Assembly: GCF_007558865.1 (NCBI RefSeq)
Contig: NZ_VLPK01000001.1
Span: forward strand, 496,001-560,000
DNA: 64,000 nt
Source of the DNA: Mucilaginibacter corticis
Lineage (GTDB): Bacteria > Bacteroidota > Bacteroidia > Sphingobacteriales > Sphingobacteriaceae
Direction: 5' to 3'
The stretch's first letter is position 1, and every line of letters begins with the position of its first letter. The notes under the pieces were generated by a model. It saw only the letters and a program-made list of their open reading frames with translations. It had not been told where the DNA came from and did not search any database. Positions 44,820 through 55,133 of this stretch are shown in pieces. A program made the position numbers and the translations under genes.

Positions 44820-47800
44820 TTAAAACTGAACATTAAATCCAAGTGTGTATGTACGAGGATTTGGATATGCCCCATCAACATCCTTACCTAAAGCGTTAAC
44901 GTTTTCAACGTTAGGACCTGAGTAAGGTGTAAATATCGCTAAGTTACTTGCTGAGAAATATGTCCTTACTGAATTTAGTCCTATACGCTTAGTAAAGTTT
45001 TTAGGCACGTTATAAGATAATGTAACCTGATTAATTTTAAAGTAGCTACCATTTTCCTGGAACAGTGTTTGTGATGCTCTAAAGTTGCTCATGTATTGCT
45101 CGTGAGCATAATCATACACGTTAGCAAATTTAGCTGTAGCATCACCTGTACCTTTCCATATTCTCAGATCACTTGCTGTAGGAACTGAATTTGAACCGAA
45201 CGGATCGCTAAGTAACAATAAACGCTGTGCTAAAGAAGCATTGATTACTGACCGTACTGCTGTGTATGAACAATATATGTTCAAAGAGAAGGCCTTATAA
45301 CCAAGTGTGTTACTAAAACCACCAGTTAACAATGGCTGCGAGTTACCGCTTACCTGCCTGTCACGTGCGTCAATTACATAATCATGATTAGCATCCTGCA
45401 AGATAGCATCGCCACCCTGGTAAGAATATAAAGGGTTAAGTGCGGTGCCGCTGTTAGTACCGCTAACAACGCTGCGTAACCTTAAACCAGTAACAGGGTC
45501 AACCGGTACATTGGCAGTAGAAGCATATACCCCCTGGTTAATAAACAACCAGTTAGATAATGAGTTCCTGCCCACCCTGTACACAACATACTGTTTGGTC
45601 AGCTCGGGAGAGGTAACGTCCTGATCTGAATAAGTCTGCCCGTTATATTGTGAAGGCAATTTCAGCAAAACGTCATAGTTTAACGCGCCGTTAAGGTTTA
45701 TGTCCCATCTAAGTTTACTTGTTTTACTTAGTGGGTGCAATGTTAATGTTAACTCATAACCATAATCAGATAGCGCAACACCATTGCTGTTGTAGTAGTT
45801 AAATCCTAACGTATTATCTAAGAATATTTTAAACAATTCGTTATCAACCTTTTTGTAATAAGTATCAAAGGTAACATTAACCGCTTCATGGAATAAAGAT
45901 ACGTCAAAACCTAAGTTATACTGGATAACGCTCTTTGATTTCAGGTTAGGGTTAGGTATCTCATCAAAATCAACACTAACGCGTGATTGGTTGTCATAAA
46001 ACCCGTTAGAGTTATATTTACCGTAAATATCCTTTAACTCGCCTACCGGGTAGATATTTTGGCCGGCAGTTAAACGAAGGTCAGCCTGATCTAACCAACC
46101 CTTTGTCCTGTTTGAAATCCAGTCTTCATTAGTAAGGTTCCATTTGAAACCAACTGAAGGGTTCTTGGTATACAGGTTGTTCTGACCATTAACTGACGAT
46201 CCGTCAACACGATAGGTAAAGTCAACTACGTATTTCTTTTTATAATCATAGGTGAAAGCGCCTGCAAATGATGCGGTCCTTAAATTAAGGAAGTTATCTA
46301 AAACACCACCACCTGTACTCAATGCACCATTGTACCCATATGGGCCTTCATAAGTATCATTTGGCGAACCAAAGATCCTGGTATAGTTTTCCTGGTTGTT
46401 TTTAATGTAAATTTCGTTAAATACACTAAAGAATAAATTGTGGTTGCCAATTGGCTTGGTATATGAAATATTATTACGGTTATACAATTCTGAATAATAA
46501 CTATAGTCATTATTCATTAATGTAGTTTGACCGTTAGCGGCAGCCGGTAAAAAACTATCAGTATTATCTGTCCTGTAAGTATAGTTTGTAGTTGTACCTA
46601 ATACTAAACCTTTCAACAGCTCATAACTGGCGTTTATGTTCGCATCAATTTCTTTAGGGCCTGCATTATTACGGATATCAAGTGACGATAATACATCGCT
46701 TGTAGCTAACAGGAATGAAGGACCGGGCAGCAAACTAGATTTACCAGCGCTATTGTTTACAATAGTTTGCAAAACCCCTGTACCGCTACCTGCTTGTACT
46801 TTACCTAATGATGACCTGATAGAGCCAAAGAAACTCAATTTAGGGCTTGGCTTAAATTGCATGTTCATATCCAGGCTATAGTTTTCAAATCCTGTATTGG
46901 CAATCAAACCTGATTGAGAAAAATACTTTAAGTTAGCTTTATAGTTGAATTTCTCATCACCACCATCCATCTCAACGTTGTGGGTAGTGTTAAACTTATC
47001 TGAATAATAGATACCTTGCCAATCGGTTGAATTGTTATAATAAGCATTTAAGCTATCCGATAGCGCGGGTGTATTTGAAAGTAAATATTTATCATTATTT
47101 ATACCATAAGTTTGTATTTGGTTAATTTTAAAATTACGCTCATTGGTACCGCCGTATAAAGAACGAAGTTTTGGAACCGCAGACACGTAAAAGTTGGCCG
47201 TGTACATAACACGCGGGATTTTAGATTTACCCCTTACAGTTGTAATCAAAATTACACCATAAGCACCTCTTGACCCATATAACGCAGTAGCCGTAGCATC
47301 TTTCAGGATCTCCATACTGGCTATATCTTCCTGAGGGATCAATGACAGCGGACTTACTCCTGAACCCTGTTGGTCAAACCCGTATTGCGAAGCTTGATCT
47401 GCTGTTAAAGGAATACCATCAATAATATATAAAGGCGATGTTGGCTGTAAATAGGCATTATCACCGGTACCTGTTATGGCTATGGTAGACAGACCACGAA
47501 TATTAACAGACCCACGCATACCGGGAGCACCTGTGTTATTCTGAATATTCAAACCTGCAACCTTACCTTGTAATAGCTGCTCAACGTTACCTACCGGGTT
47601 ATCCTGCACTTCCTTACCGGTAATAATATAAGATGAACCTGTTTGCTCATCACGGTTACGCTTAACATAACCACGAACTACCACACCATTAATCTCATTT
47701 GCTGACGCTGTTAAGTTAATGTTTAATGCAACCTGTCCGGGTCTTAATTTCACAGTTTGTGACACATAACCAACGTTAGTAAATACAAGTGTTGCCCCAT

Positions 47801-48008
47801 CATCAACAATTACGCTGTACTTACCATCTACATCAGCTTGTGTTAAACCCTTACCCGGTGTACCTATCGTCGCTCCCGTTAATGGCTCTTTCGTTGCTGC
47901 GTCTAAAATGATACCCTTTACGGTTATCTTTTTAACTTGTGCCATCAAATTCTGGCATAGAAACAAGACACAGAAGAAAATTGACGGCCAAATAATTTGT
48001 TTTCTCAT
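44820..48008 (-). CDS. SusC/RagA TonB-linked outer-membrane protein A
   Basis: A 1062-residue TonB-dependent transporter. Signal peptide (1-24), carboxypeptidase-regulatory-like domain (about 27-115; ITVKGIILDAATKEPLTGAT), plug with the SusC-type motif VRGYVKRNRDEQTGS, EQLLQGKVAGLNIQ, NIRGLSTIAI and ILKDATATALYGSRGAYGVI, then a 22-strand barrel ending in TYTLGFNVQF. Length and order are standard for the family. It forms a pair with the SusD at 43140; import of an oligomeric nutrient is the family's usual job. Confidence 0.96.
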   Translation of the reverse strand: MRKQIIWPSIFFCVLFLCQNLMAQVKKITVKGIILDAATKEPLTGATIGTPGKGLTQADVDGKYSVIVDDGATLVFTNVGYVSQTVKLRPGQVALNINLTASANEINGVVVRGYVKRNRDEQTGSSYIITGKEVQDNPVGNVEQLLQGKVAGLNIQNNTGAPGMRGSVNIRGLSTIAITGTGDNAYLQPTSPLYIIDGIPLTADQASQYGFDQQGSGVSPLSLIPQEDIASMEILKDATATALYGSRGAYGVILITTVRGKSKIPRVMYTANFYVSAVPKLRSLYGGTNERNFKINQIQTYGINNDKYLLSNTPALSDSLNAYYNNSTDWQGIYYSDKFNTTHNVEMDGGDEKFNYKANLKYFSQSGLIANTGFENYSLDMNMQFKPSPKLSFFGSIRSSLGKVQAGSGTGVLQTIVNNSAGKSSLLPGPSFLLATSDVLSSLDIRNNAGPKEIDANINASYELLKGLVLGTTTNYTYRTDNTDSFLPAAANGQTTLMNNDYSYYSELYNRNNISYTKPIGNHNLFFSVFNEIYIKNNQENYTRIFGSPNDTYEGPYGYNGALSTGGGVLDNFLNLRTASFAGAFTYDYKKKYVVDFTYRVDGSSVNGQNNLYTKNPSVGFKWNLTNEDWISNRTKGWLDQADLRLTAGQNIYPVGELKDIYGKYNSNGFYDNQSRVSVDFDEIPNPNLKSKSVIQYNLGFDVSLFHEAVNVTFDTYYKKVDNELFKIFLDNTLGFNYYNSNGVALSDYGYELTLTLHPLSKTSKLRWDINLNGALNYDVLLKLPSQYNGQTYSDQDVTSPELTKQYVVYRVGRNSLSNWLFINQGVYASTANVPVDPVTGLRLRSVVSGTNSGTALNPLYSYQGGDAILQDANHDYVIDARDRQVSGNSQPLLTGGFSNTLGYKAFSLNIYCSYTAVRSVINASLAQRLLLLSDPFGSNSVPTASDLRIWKGTGDATAKFANVYDYAHEQYMSNFRASQTLFQENGSYFKINQVTLSYNVPKNFTKRIGLNSVRTYFSASNLAIFTPYSGPNVENVNALGKDVDGAYPNPRTYTLGFNVQF

Positions 48009-48037
48009 TGTATATTAGTTTTAGTCATTAGGGTTTT

Positions 48038-49174
48038 CTAATCGTTATCAAACTTAGGGTTCTCCGTTTTAAAGTGGAACACGATCTCCCAATCGCCTGG
48101 TTCATAAATGTTAAAATCCTGAAGGATTACTCCTGTCTTTCTTATCCCGCCCTGTGCTACGCGTGAATAGCTAAATTCAACGTGTGCGCTGCCTCCGCCG
48201 TTAATATTAGCGACACCTCCTGATGTATATTTTGTAGGTATTTTAGCAAGAGGGATCGGATAAGCCACATTATATTCTACATAAGTATCTGTAAAATCAG
48301 GCCCCGGAGCTCCGTCAGCTGTAAAACCATGTACCTGCTCTAACCATTTGGTAGCAGAAAACCTTTTTGGGTTTATCTCTAACGAATCCTTATTAAGGAA
48401 TTTAAACCTTAACCTGTGGCCTGTAGAATCGTCACTAAATTTGCGGATATAAACGTACACTAAACTAGATGCAGCATGCGGATCTATATTCGTGCCTGTA
48501 GTCTCGCCGTCTATATTGAAAAGTTGGGCAAAAATGTGCTGTATCTGATGCGAGTTAGGGGTACCTGTATTAGGTTGGCCTGTATAGATATTATAGTCAT
48601 CAACCGGAGAGTAGGGCTGATCTACCTGCGTTGTAACAGTTAAATCTTTTATTGTCCTTGAACCCCCGCTATTGGTAAGCTTAACATCAAAGTATCTTTT
48701 TTGCTGTGGATAAACAACGGTATCAATAGTGGCCGCATCAAATGTTCCTCCGCGAATCTTACTTCTAACGTTGTTCCACCACATAACATCACCGTTACCC
48801 CTTATTTCCAGCGGAGAATGATTTTCCAATTTTCTCTTGGCCGCAATTTGCGCTAAACTGGTTTCCTTTCCTGTATATTCTTGGGTCCAAACTAACGTCG
48901 GTATTTTTTTCAGCATATCACTGGCATCCCGGCCATCACCAAACCTCGGGTTTGTAATCGTAAAATCAATCGGGAATGTTGAGTTATCTGAGTTAAATAC
49001 TCCATTGTATACATAAGTCCGGCCCAGTATAAAAGAGAAATCTTTTTGAGCGTAAGTGGCTTGTGTACTCAGGTAACTTTTTTCGGTAGGCAGGTTAAAT
49101 ATTTTTCTGCACCCCGAAAAAGCCACCGCAGCTGTTAATAATACAAAAGCTCTATATTTTATTTTGTTTTGCAT
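48038..49174 (-). CDS. DUF5007-type lipoprotein
   Basis: A 378-residue lipoprotein (FSGC, Cys22). After the anchor, LPTEKSYLSTQATYAQKDFSFILGRTYVYNG opens a beta-rich protein; FPIDFTITNPRFGDGRDASD and a late GDWEIVFHFKTENPKFDND resemble the Bacteroidota family annotated DUF5007. No catalytic motif. It occurs only once, at the end of the first SusC-SusD-fasciclin module, 28 bp after the fasciclin gene and 30 bp before the second SusC. Role unknown; a surface accessory protein of the transporter is the natural guess. Confidence 0.75.
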   Translation of the reverse strand: MQNKIKYRAFVLLTAAVAFSGCRKIFNLPTEKSYLSTQATYAQKDFSFILGRTYVYNGVFNSDNSTFPIDFTITNPRFGDGRDASDMLKKIPTLVWTQEYTGKETSLAQIAAKRKLENHSPLEIRGNGDVMWWNNVRSKIRGGTFDAATIDTVVYPQQKRYFDVKLTNSGGSRTIKDLTVTTQVDQPYSPVDDYNIYTGQPNTGTPNSHQIQHIFAQLFNIDGETTGTNIDPHAASSLVYVYIRKFSDDSTGHRLRFKFLNKDSLEINPKRFSATKWLEQVHGFTADGAPGPDFTDTYVEYNVAYPIPLAKIPTKYTSGGVANINGGGSAHVEFSYSRVAQGGIRKTGVILQDFNIYEPGDWEIVFHFKTENPKFDND

Positions 49175-49202
49175 AATGTGTCTACTTTAAGCTTTATATT
49201 TC

Positions 49203-50450
49203 TTATTGATTAGGGTCTTGATAATTCATTGTCCACTCAGAAATCTGGAATAGTTGATCCGGAGGATTCAGACCGTCACCGGTTTGAAGTAAAACCAGGC
49301 GGTATGCCTTATAAGCCACCGTGTTATTAAAGTCCCAGCGTCTTAATTGATAGTTCGAACTCCAGTTCTGCTCTTGGCGCACATCTAAAGTTACCCATTG
49401 TGCATCAGGGACTTTATCGTTCGCGGGATCAGCAAGCGTACCTTGTACCCTCCAGGCTCTTCCGTTACGATTATATTGTTTAGAATCGTTGGCGCTGGTC
49501 ATCGAGTAACTATTTACAGGTGTAGGCACTTTAGGTTTCCAATACAATGTAGGATACCAGTTGTTTTGAACACTGATGAAACAGATAAACTTTGTACCCA
49601 CGGTATTGTCAAAAAGATTTTTGTATATCTCACCAGCCGATACTTGTCCGTCAGTATACCCAGAACCGGCAGGGAAAACAACCCACAGACTATCTGTTTT
49701 AGGGTTAATAACATCAGGTGGGGCAGGTATCAGCGTCATCCGCGATACAAACGAATCGAAACCAAATACGTGGTCATTATTCATCAGGTTAACAATGGCG
49801 TTTTTTGTCTTAATATCAACCGATGATGTTCTGCTTTTTGACCAATTGGAAACAAATAAGCTCCTTTTAGTATCGGCATATTCAATCAATGCTGCACCTC
49901 CGCCTACATGACCTTCGGCATCCCCGTAAATCCGTTGACCATGCATAGGGTAATTATTACGAACGGTGGCTACAGACTGTCCGTCACCAACCGAGAAATC
50001 TGTAGACGTGTATTGGTTCCGCAGAATATACATCGAAACCATGGTATCTAACTGCGCTCTGTCGCGATTAGCCTTATTCCGGGCCTTAGGGTCAGTTATA
50101 CCGTCACCGCCCTTGGCTAGCTGGGTCAAATAAACAGGGGCTTGTCCAAGACTTTGGCGGATAGCGTTTAAGTTTGAAATGGCGATTTTAAAACTCTGGT
50201 TAGACGGTGCAAATACCGTAACACTACTGTCAGTTAAAGTCTGTTGGTAACCTAAAGCGTTAACAACTAATAATAGCGAATCATAAATTCCTGGCTTGCT
50301 TTTTAAATACTCGTAAGCGGTTAAGTTTCCTGAACCTGCAACAGGCGTGCTGTCATAGTAGCCTTTCTCTTTTTTACAGCCTGTTTGGACTATAAGCGCA
50401 ATTGCTACAACTGCCGCAAAGTATTTTCCGAATAAAATTGATCTTTTCAT
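49203..50450 (-). CDS. fasciclin-domain lipoprotein B with discoidin-like tail
   Basis: A 415-residue lipoprotein (VQTGC, Cys25). The FAS1 domain (about 40-230) carries LTAYEYLKSKPGIYDSLL, TDSSVTVFAPSNQSF and a late GFDSFVSRMTLIPAP strand. The C-terminal 150 residues (IYKNLFDNTVGTKF, AWRVQGTLADPANDK, WVTLDVRQEQNW, AYRLVLLQTGDG) look like an F5/8-type-C domain, which fasciclin lipoprotein A lacks. It stands in the same place relative to SusD B as lipoprotein A does to SusD A, so the two are probably duplicates that diverged by domain gain or loss. Confidence 0.83.
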   Translation of the reverse strand: MKRSILFGKYFAAVVAIALIVQTGCKKEKGYYDSTPVAGSGNLTAYEYLKSKPGIYDSLLLVVNALGYQQTLTDSSVTVFAPSNQSFKIAISNLNAIRQSLGQAPVYLTQLAKGGDGITDPKARNKANRDRAQLDTMVSMYILRNQYTSTDFSVGDGQSVATVRNNYPMHGQRIYGDAEGHVGGGAALIEYADTKRSLFVSNWSKSRTSSVDIKTKNAIVNLMNNDHVFGFDSFVSRMTLIPAPPDVINPKTDSLWVVFPAGSGYTDGQVSAGEIYKNLFDNTVGTKFICFISVQNNWYPTLYWKPKVPTPVNSYSMTSANDSKQYNRNGRAWRVQGTLADPANDKVPDAQWVTLDVRQEQNWSSNYQLRRWDFNNTVAYKAYRLVLLQTGDGLNPPDQLFQISEWTMNYQDPNQ

Positions 50451-50471
50451 GTCTCTATTCTCTTTCTTTTT

Positions 50472-52058
50472 TTACTTCCAATATGAATTTTGTGTCAGTA
50501 AAGGATTTTGCGCTAAAATATCACGTGATATTGGCCAGTAAATACCGCCTGAACTGATTAACTGCAGGAATTGTGGATTAGTTTGTTTAATTTTCTCCAT
50601 CCGGATCCTGTCATACCAATGATCGCCCTCGCCCATAAACTCCTTTTGGCGCTCTCTGAATATGGCATCAATCAGCGGGCCGCTTGTATTTGGGTCATAA
50701 GCATACACTATACCACCTGACTCACGTCCGTGATCATCCACCGTATATCTTTCCTGCCTAACGACATTCAAATCGCTAATTGCTAAATTATCTTCTCCTA
50801 ATACAGCATAAGCCTCTGCGCGTAAAAGATAAACATCTTCTAACCTTGTTAATACAATGGCACTTGAGAATAGTCTGAATGAGGGATCATTTACTCCACC
50901 CATTATACACCTGATCTTAGCGAAAATTGGATACTTTCCGAGAAAGTTTGAAAAATAACCTTTAATTGAAACCGCATTAACCGCATCTGAGTGTGTTATG
51001 CCTGTGGTATCAATATTGAACCGATTGTCTGACACCTCTTTAAAGATAGATAAGATGGAATCTTTAGGAACATAAATATCTGGTATATTTTTGTTATCGA
51101 CAGGCGCTGCCAGCGCTAACGACTCCATATTACCGGTAAATGCCGACTCCTGATCACCCCATATAAATCCAAATCCAAACAATTGGTTATCATTGCCACC
51201 GCCGGGAGCCTTGGTATAAAAGAAACCGCTAGGTGAGGTTAAAGTATTTGTACTTGTAAGTGACAGATCATCGAGCGTATTATACTCGTTCAGTACCTTT
51301 TGGGTATACCTGATAACATCTGTATATTTACCTTGCCAGGCAGCCACATGGGCAAGCATAGCGTACGCGCCAAGTTTTCTAACTAAAACACCACTCCAAT
51401 CAGCCCTTTTCCTATTATAATAATCACCTGGTTGCTGTATGTCACCATTGCTATATTCATATGGCAGGTCAGTTGCTGCAGCTACCATTTCTGTCTGCAC
51501 AAACTCCAATATAGCTGATTGGCCAGATCTTGGCTGATTTTCAAAAGTACCCTCTCTTGATGAGGTGATAAAAGGCACATCGCCCCATATCCTAACCATA
51601 TAAAAATATGCGAAAGCTCTTAAAAAACGAACCTGAGCCACATCAACAGTCATGTTATTTGCTGTATAACGCAGATCTTTGTCTTTAATCTCATGAATCC
51701 GCTCTAAAAAGATGTTGGCCGCGTTAACAATCGCATAAAACCTTCTCCAGTTAGATAATTCATTTAATACAGGGTATGCAGCGTTAAGGTTATTGTTTAC
51801 AACCGCTTTCAAATCCTGACGGGTAGGGCTTACAAAGTTACCCATCCTGACATCACCATATATCCAATGGCCATTGTCATCGGCAAGAGCCGCCCTGGTT
51901 AAGCCATACACCCCCATAATCGCGGCCCGGGCGTCTTCTATTGTGTTCCAAGTGTTTGTCTCATTTACTACACTTGTTGGTGTAACGTTAAGCGCCTTCT
52001 TACAGCTATCAGCAACAAGAGTAAAAAAGATAAGACTCAGTAAAATTATTTTTTTCAT
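50472..52058 (-). CDS. SusD/RagB-family lipoprotein B
   Basis: A 528-residue outer-membrane lipoprotein (VADSC, Cys19). Mature start KKALNVTPTSVVNETNTWNT; helix block AQVRFLRAFAYFYMVRIWGDVPFI; C-terminal LEDVYLLRAEAYAVLGEDN, LNVVRQERY and IFRERQKEFMGEGDHWYDRI, all SusD marks. It is encoded 48 bp after the SusC gene at 52107 and would be its lid. Divergence from SusD A is extensive, so the two pairs probably bind different ligands or ligand parts. Confidence 0.95.
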   Translation of the reverse strand: MKKIILLSLIFFTLVADSCKKALNVTPTSVVNETNTWNTIEDARAAIMGVYGLTRAALADDNGHWIYGDVRMGNFVSPTRQDLKAVVNNNLNAAYPVLNELSNWRRFYAIVNAANIFLERIHEIKDKDLRYTANNMTVDVAQVRFLRAFAYFYMVRIWGDVPFITSSREGTFENQPRSGQSAILEFVQTEMVAAATDLPYEYSNGDIQQPGDYYNRKRADWSGVLVRKLGAYAMLAHVAAWQGKYTDVIRYTQKVLNEYNTLDDLSLTSTNTLTSPSGFFYTKAPGGGNDNQLFGFGFIWGDQESAFTGNMESLALAAPVDNKNIPDIYVPKDSILSIFKEVSDNRFNIDTTGITHSDAVNAVSIKGYFSNFLGKYPIFAKIRCIMGGVNDPSFRLFSSAIVLTRLEDVYLLRAEAYAVLGEDNLAISDLNVVRQERYTVDDHGRESGGIVYAYDPNTSGPLIDAIFRERQKEFMGEGDHWYDRIRMEKIKQTNPQFLQLISSGGIYWPISRDILAQNPLLTQNSYWK

Positions 52059-52106
52059 TTCATCTTTATTTTAAACAGTATTCAATTTTTGTCTATGCTC
52101 ATGAAT

Positions 52107-55100
52107 TTAAAAATCCAGTTTTACTCCTACTAAATAAGTCCTCGGAATTTGCATGCCGTAACCATTGTCGTAGCCGGTGTAATCTACCAGTTCCGGGTCA
52201 GGACCTGTATATTTAGTTAAGGTAAACACGTTATTTACACTGGCATAAACATAAAATCTGTGAAGGCTTGAAAAATGCTTTTTCATTTGCGATGTCAAAT
52301 CATAACCTAACGATACAGTACGCAGTTTGATAAATGACGCATTTTCTAAAAATAAATCCTGATTAACCTGGTAAGGGTCTACACTACTTGCAGGGTTATA
52401 AATAGGATATTTTGAATAATCGCCACGTTTCTCCCAATAAAAGATCTCTTTTACAGAATTGATATCATTGGCGCCGTCGTTGTTATAAAAATCAAACCTG
52501 TTTGCCATTTCCTGATTCAATACCTTACGACCCAGGTTATAATAGAAATCTAAATTCAAGCTCCAATTTTTATAAGCGAAGTCGTTGCTCCAGCCACCTG
52601 ATACAGTAGGTAAAGCATGGCCCTGTAAGGTTTTATCGGCATTGGTTATTTCATTATCGCCGTTAATATCTTTCCACTTAGGGTCACCTGTTTTTAAGGT
52701 AATACCATTGTAAGTCATTGTCTTACCGTTAGCTACCGGAACTTCAGCATCTGTGTTATAAATACCTTGATTTGTTAATAACCAATAGCTATCAACAGCC
52801 GAACCTACTTTAAGGAGCGTATTATCAATTGCGATCTGATTCAAGCCGCCAGGTAAAGCGGTTAACACGTTATGGTTTAAATTAACATTTAAGCTTGTCC
52901 TCCATGAAAATTTATTATCTGATGGCAAGATAACACCGCTGATAAGCGCGTCTAAACCGGTATTACGGATAGCCATACCATTTTGAATAACAGAGGTATA
53001 TCCATACTCAGCCGCCGAAGGTACGCCCAGCAACATATTTTTATCATGTTTGTAATAGGCGTTTAAGCTCAAATATAAACGCTTCTTTAAAATCTCAGCA
53101 TCTAAGCCTACGCTAGCCTGATCGGTATAAGCCCATTTTAAACCATAAGGAACATAACCTTGTGAGTAAGGGCGGGTCATGGTTGAAAGTCCGCCATAAC
53201 TCGGGGTAATTAAATTACCTGTATACCCAATAAATGCGGTGTATTGAGGGCCCTGAGCATAGTTGTCAAAATTTTCATAGCGACCCATTCTGCCCGCACT
53301 TAAATGTAAATTAAGTGCTGATACATCATTCTTTTCAGCAAAGAATTCTTTTTTCATGTCCCATCCCGCGCTAAATATAGGCGAGTAGAACCAACGGTTT
53401 GTAGGTTGTTGGTTAGAAGAAGCATCTGCTCTTAACATAGCAGAAAAGTTATACTTATCTTTTAATGAGTAATCTACTTTACCATAAAATGCTACCTGGG
53501 TGTTTTTTGTCTTATCTAAGAACTTATAGATCAATTGTTGCTGAAATACCTGAGAAGTAAGATAATTTCCATTGTTAGGATCAGAATTTAACAAATTTAT
53601 CTTGATAAAGTCAGTGGTTCCTTTGTATGCATAATCATAAGTGTACCTGTAGGTATCATATTCAAATGTATTACCTAACGAGAAGTTAAATTTGTTATCG
53701 TCGTTTATTTTATATTCGTAAGTAGCCAGGTTGTTTACAGCTGTACGAATATTGTATCCAAAATAATCAGACGCATAGTTGGTAGTTTGCAATAAAGTCC
53801 TTGGATAGAAAATATCGCGGTAACCTTCGTTGTAATCAATGTTATAAGACGATACAAATTTAAAGTTACCCAAGTCGATAGCCGCTTTAACATATCCTGC
53901 AAATAAGTTGGTTTTGTTTTTATCAAAACCGTCGCGGAACTGGTCTAGATAGTCGGCATAGCTATCCTTATTAGGAGCAAGCGGCGTACTCAAATCCGGC
54001 AAATAGTTAACTTGTGCCAGACGGTCGCGAACATTCTTGTTCCTGTCTCTCAAAATTTGGTTAGCAGTAACCATAGCGCTGAATGTAAACCAATCTAACG
54101 GTTTCATATTCAACAGGAAGCGGGTATTATATCGATCCATGCCTGTCTTGTCAGCAACTCCCCCGTTCTTAGTGTCGCCTAACTGAAAATCAAAGTTAGC
54201 GCGCTCATCGCCACCGCTTATACTGGCATTTACGCTGTAAATTGCCTGGCTGCCATAATACAAGTCGTTCCAGTTAGCCGGACCATAAAATGAGTTATTT
54301 AAAGAGTCACTTAAAAATAATGGCAAAGCATCAAGGTCTGAAAAGCTTCCGGTAGCAGTATATTTATTATAAAACTGCTTTCTGAAATTATTTTCAAACT
54401 GACCGTTAATAGTAGTAACAGATTTAGGTGTAGCTACACCTGCATAAGAATCAAAAGTGATTCTTCTTTTTTTGCTGGCGCCTTTGCTGGTTAATACGAT
54501 AGCGCCATTAGCTGCTTTTGGGCCGTAAATACTGGTAGCGTCTAACCCTTTCAAAACCTGCATCGATTCAATATTATCCATATTTACAAACGCAAGCGTA
54601 TTGGTTGCAGGGCCAATTTCGTTGTATTTATATTGCTGGATATCAAAAGCAAAAGGATGATCTGCGATCAGCTCAACACCGTCTAATATAACCAGCGGCT
54701 GTGTTGAATAAGCTTCACGTGCAGATAATAGGGGCTGTGATGTACCATGTATAAACATGTTTTGAACAGTCCCGGGCTCGCCGCTAGGTTCATTCACATA
54801 TAAGCCCGCAGCTTGTCCTTTTAAGTACTGCTGCAAAGAAATCCACGGACCTCTTGCTGTTTTGTCAGGGTTAACATTATTGGTCTCAGACTGGAGTCTT
54901 TTCGCAATAGCGTTTTTAAAGGGGGCAGTGATAGCGATAGCCGAATCATTCGATATCGTATCTTTTTTAGCTTTGACAGCAGTGTCTCTCCCAATTTTAT
55001 GAACATACTTTAAAGGGAGCCTCCCTTTTGATGTAGTGTTGTTTGAGACACGTGCATACATAGCCGTATTGCCATAGGAGTACGTTGTTGTACATAGCAC

Positions 55101-55133
55101 ACCCAAGAAAGTTATAATTGCAATAATGCGCAT
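52107..55133 (-). CDS. SusC/RagA TonB-linked outer-membrane protein B lacking the N-terminal regulatory domain
   Basis: A 1008-residue TonB-dependent transporter, first gene of the operon. The signal peptide is followed by about 70 Lys/Thr/Ser-rich residues with no carboxypeptidase-like domain, then the plug: WISLQQYLKGQAAGLYVNEP, FIHGTSQPLLS, PLVILDGVEL, IESMQVLKGLDATSIYGPKA. The plug is intact, as is the barrel, ending RTYLVGVKLDF. The short N-terminal extension sets it apart from SusC A. An 838-bp gap precedes the divergent MG2/plug gene; I could not find a clear Bacteroidota promoter there. Confidence 0.93.
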   Translation of the reverse strand: MRIIAIITFLGVLCTTTYSYGNTAMYARVSNNTTSKGRLPLKYVHKIGRDTAVKAKKDTISNDSAIAITAPFKNAIAKRLQSETNNVNPDKTARGPWISLQQYLKGQAAGLYVNEPSGEPGTVQNMFIHGTSQPLLSAREAYSTQPLVILDGVELIADHPFAFDIQQYKYNEIGPATNTLAFVNMDNIESMQVLKGLDATSIYGPKAANGAIVLTSKGASKKRRITFDSYAGVATPKSVTTINGQFENNFRKQFYNKYTATGSFSDLDALPLFLSDSLNNSFYGPANWNDLYYGSQAIYSVNASISGGDERANFDFQLGDTKNGGVADKTGMDRYNTRFLLNMKPLDWFTFSAMVTANQILRDRNKNVRDRLAQVNYLPDLSTPLAPNKDSYADYLDQFRDGFDKNKTNLFAGYVKAAIDLGNFKFVSSYNIDYNEGYRDIFYPRTLLQTTNYASDYFGYNIRTAVNNLATYEYKINDDNKFNFSLGNTFEYDTYRYTYDYAYKGTTDFIKINLLNSDPNNGNYLTSQVFQQQLIYKFLDKTKNTQVAFYGKVDYSLKDKYNFSAMLRADASSNQQPTNRWFYSPIFSAGWDMKKEFFAEKNDVSALNLHLSAGRMGRYENFDNYAQGPQYTAFIGYTGNLITPSYGGLSTMTRPYSQGYVPYGLKWAYTDQASVGLDAEILKKRLYLSLNAYYKHDKNMLLGVPSAAEYGYTSVIQNGMAIRNTGLDALISGVILPSDNKFSWRTSLNVNLNHNVLTALPGGLNQIAIDNTLLKVGSAVDSYWLLTNQGIYNTDAEVPVANGKTMTYNGITLKTGDPKWKDINGDNEITNADKTLQGHALPTVSGGWSNDFAYKNWSLNLDFYYNLGRKVLNQEMANRFDFYNNDGANDINSVKEIFYWEKRGDYSKYPIYNPASSVDPYQVNQDLFLENASFIKLRTVSLGYDLTSQMKKHFSSLHRFYVYASVNNVFTLTKYTGPDPELVDYTGYDNGYGMQIPRTYLVGVKLDF

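Noticed and set aside
49398..49911. Two overlapping plus-strand ORFs over the fasciclin B gene
   Set aside because: Both are antisense to a gene with clear FAS1 motifs and have no features of their own.
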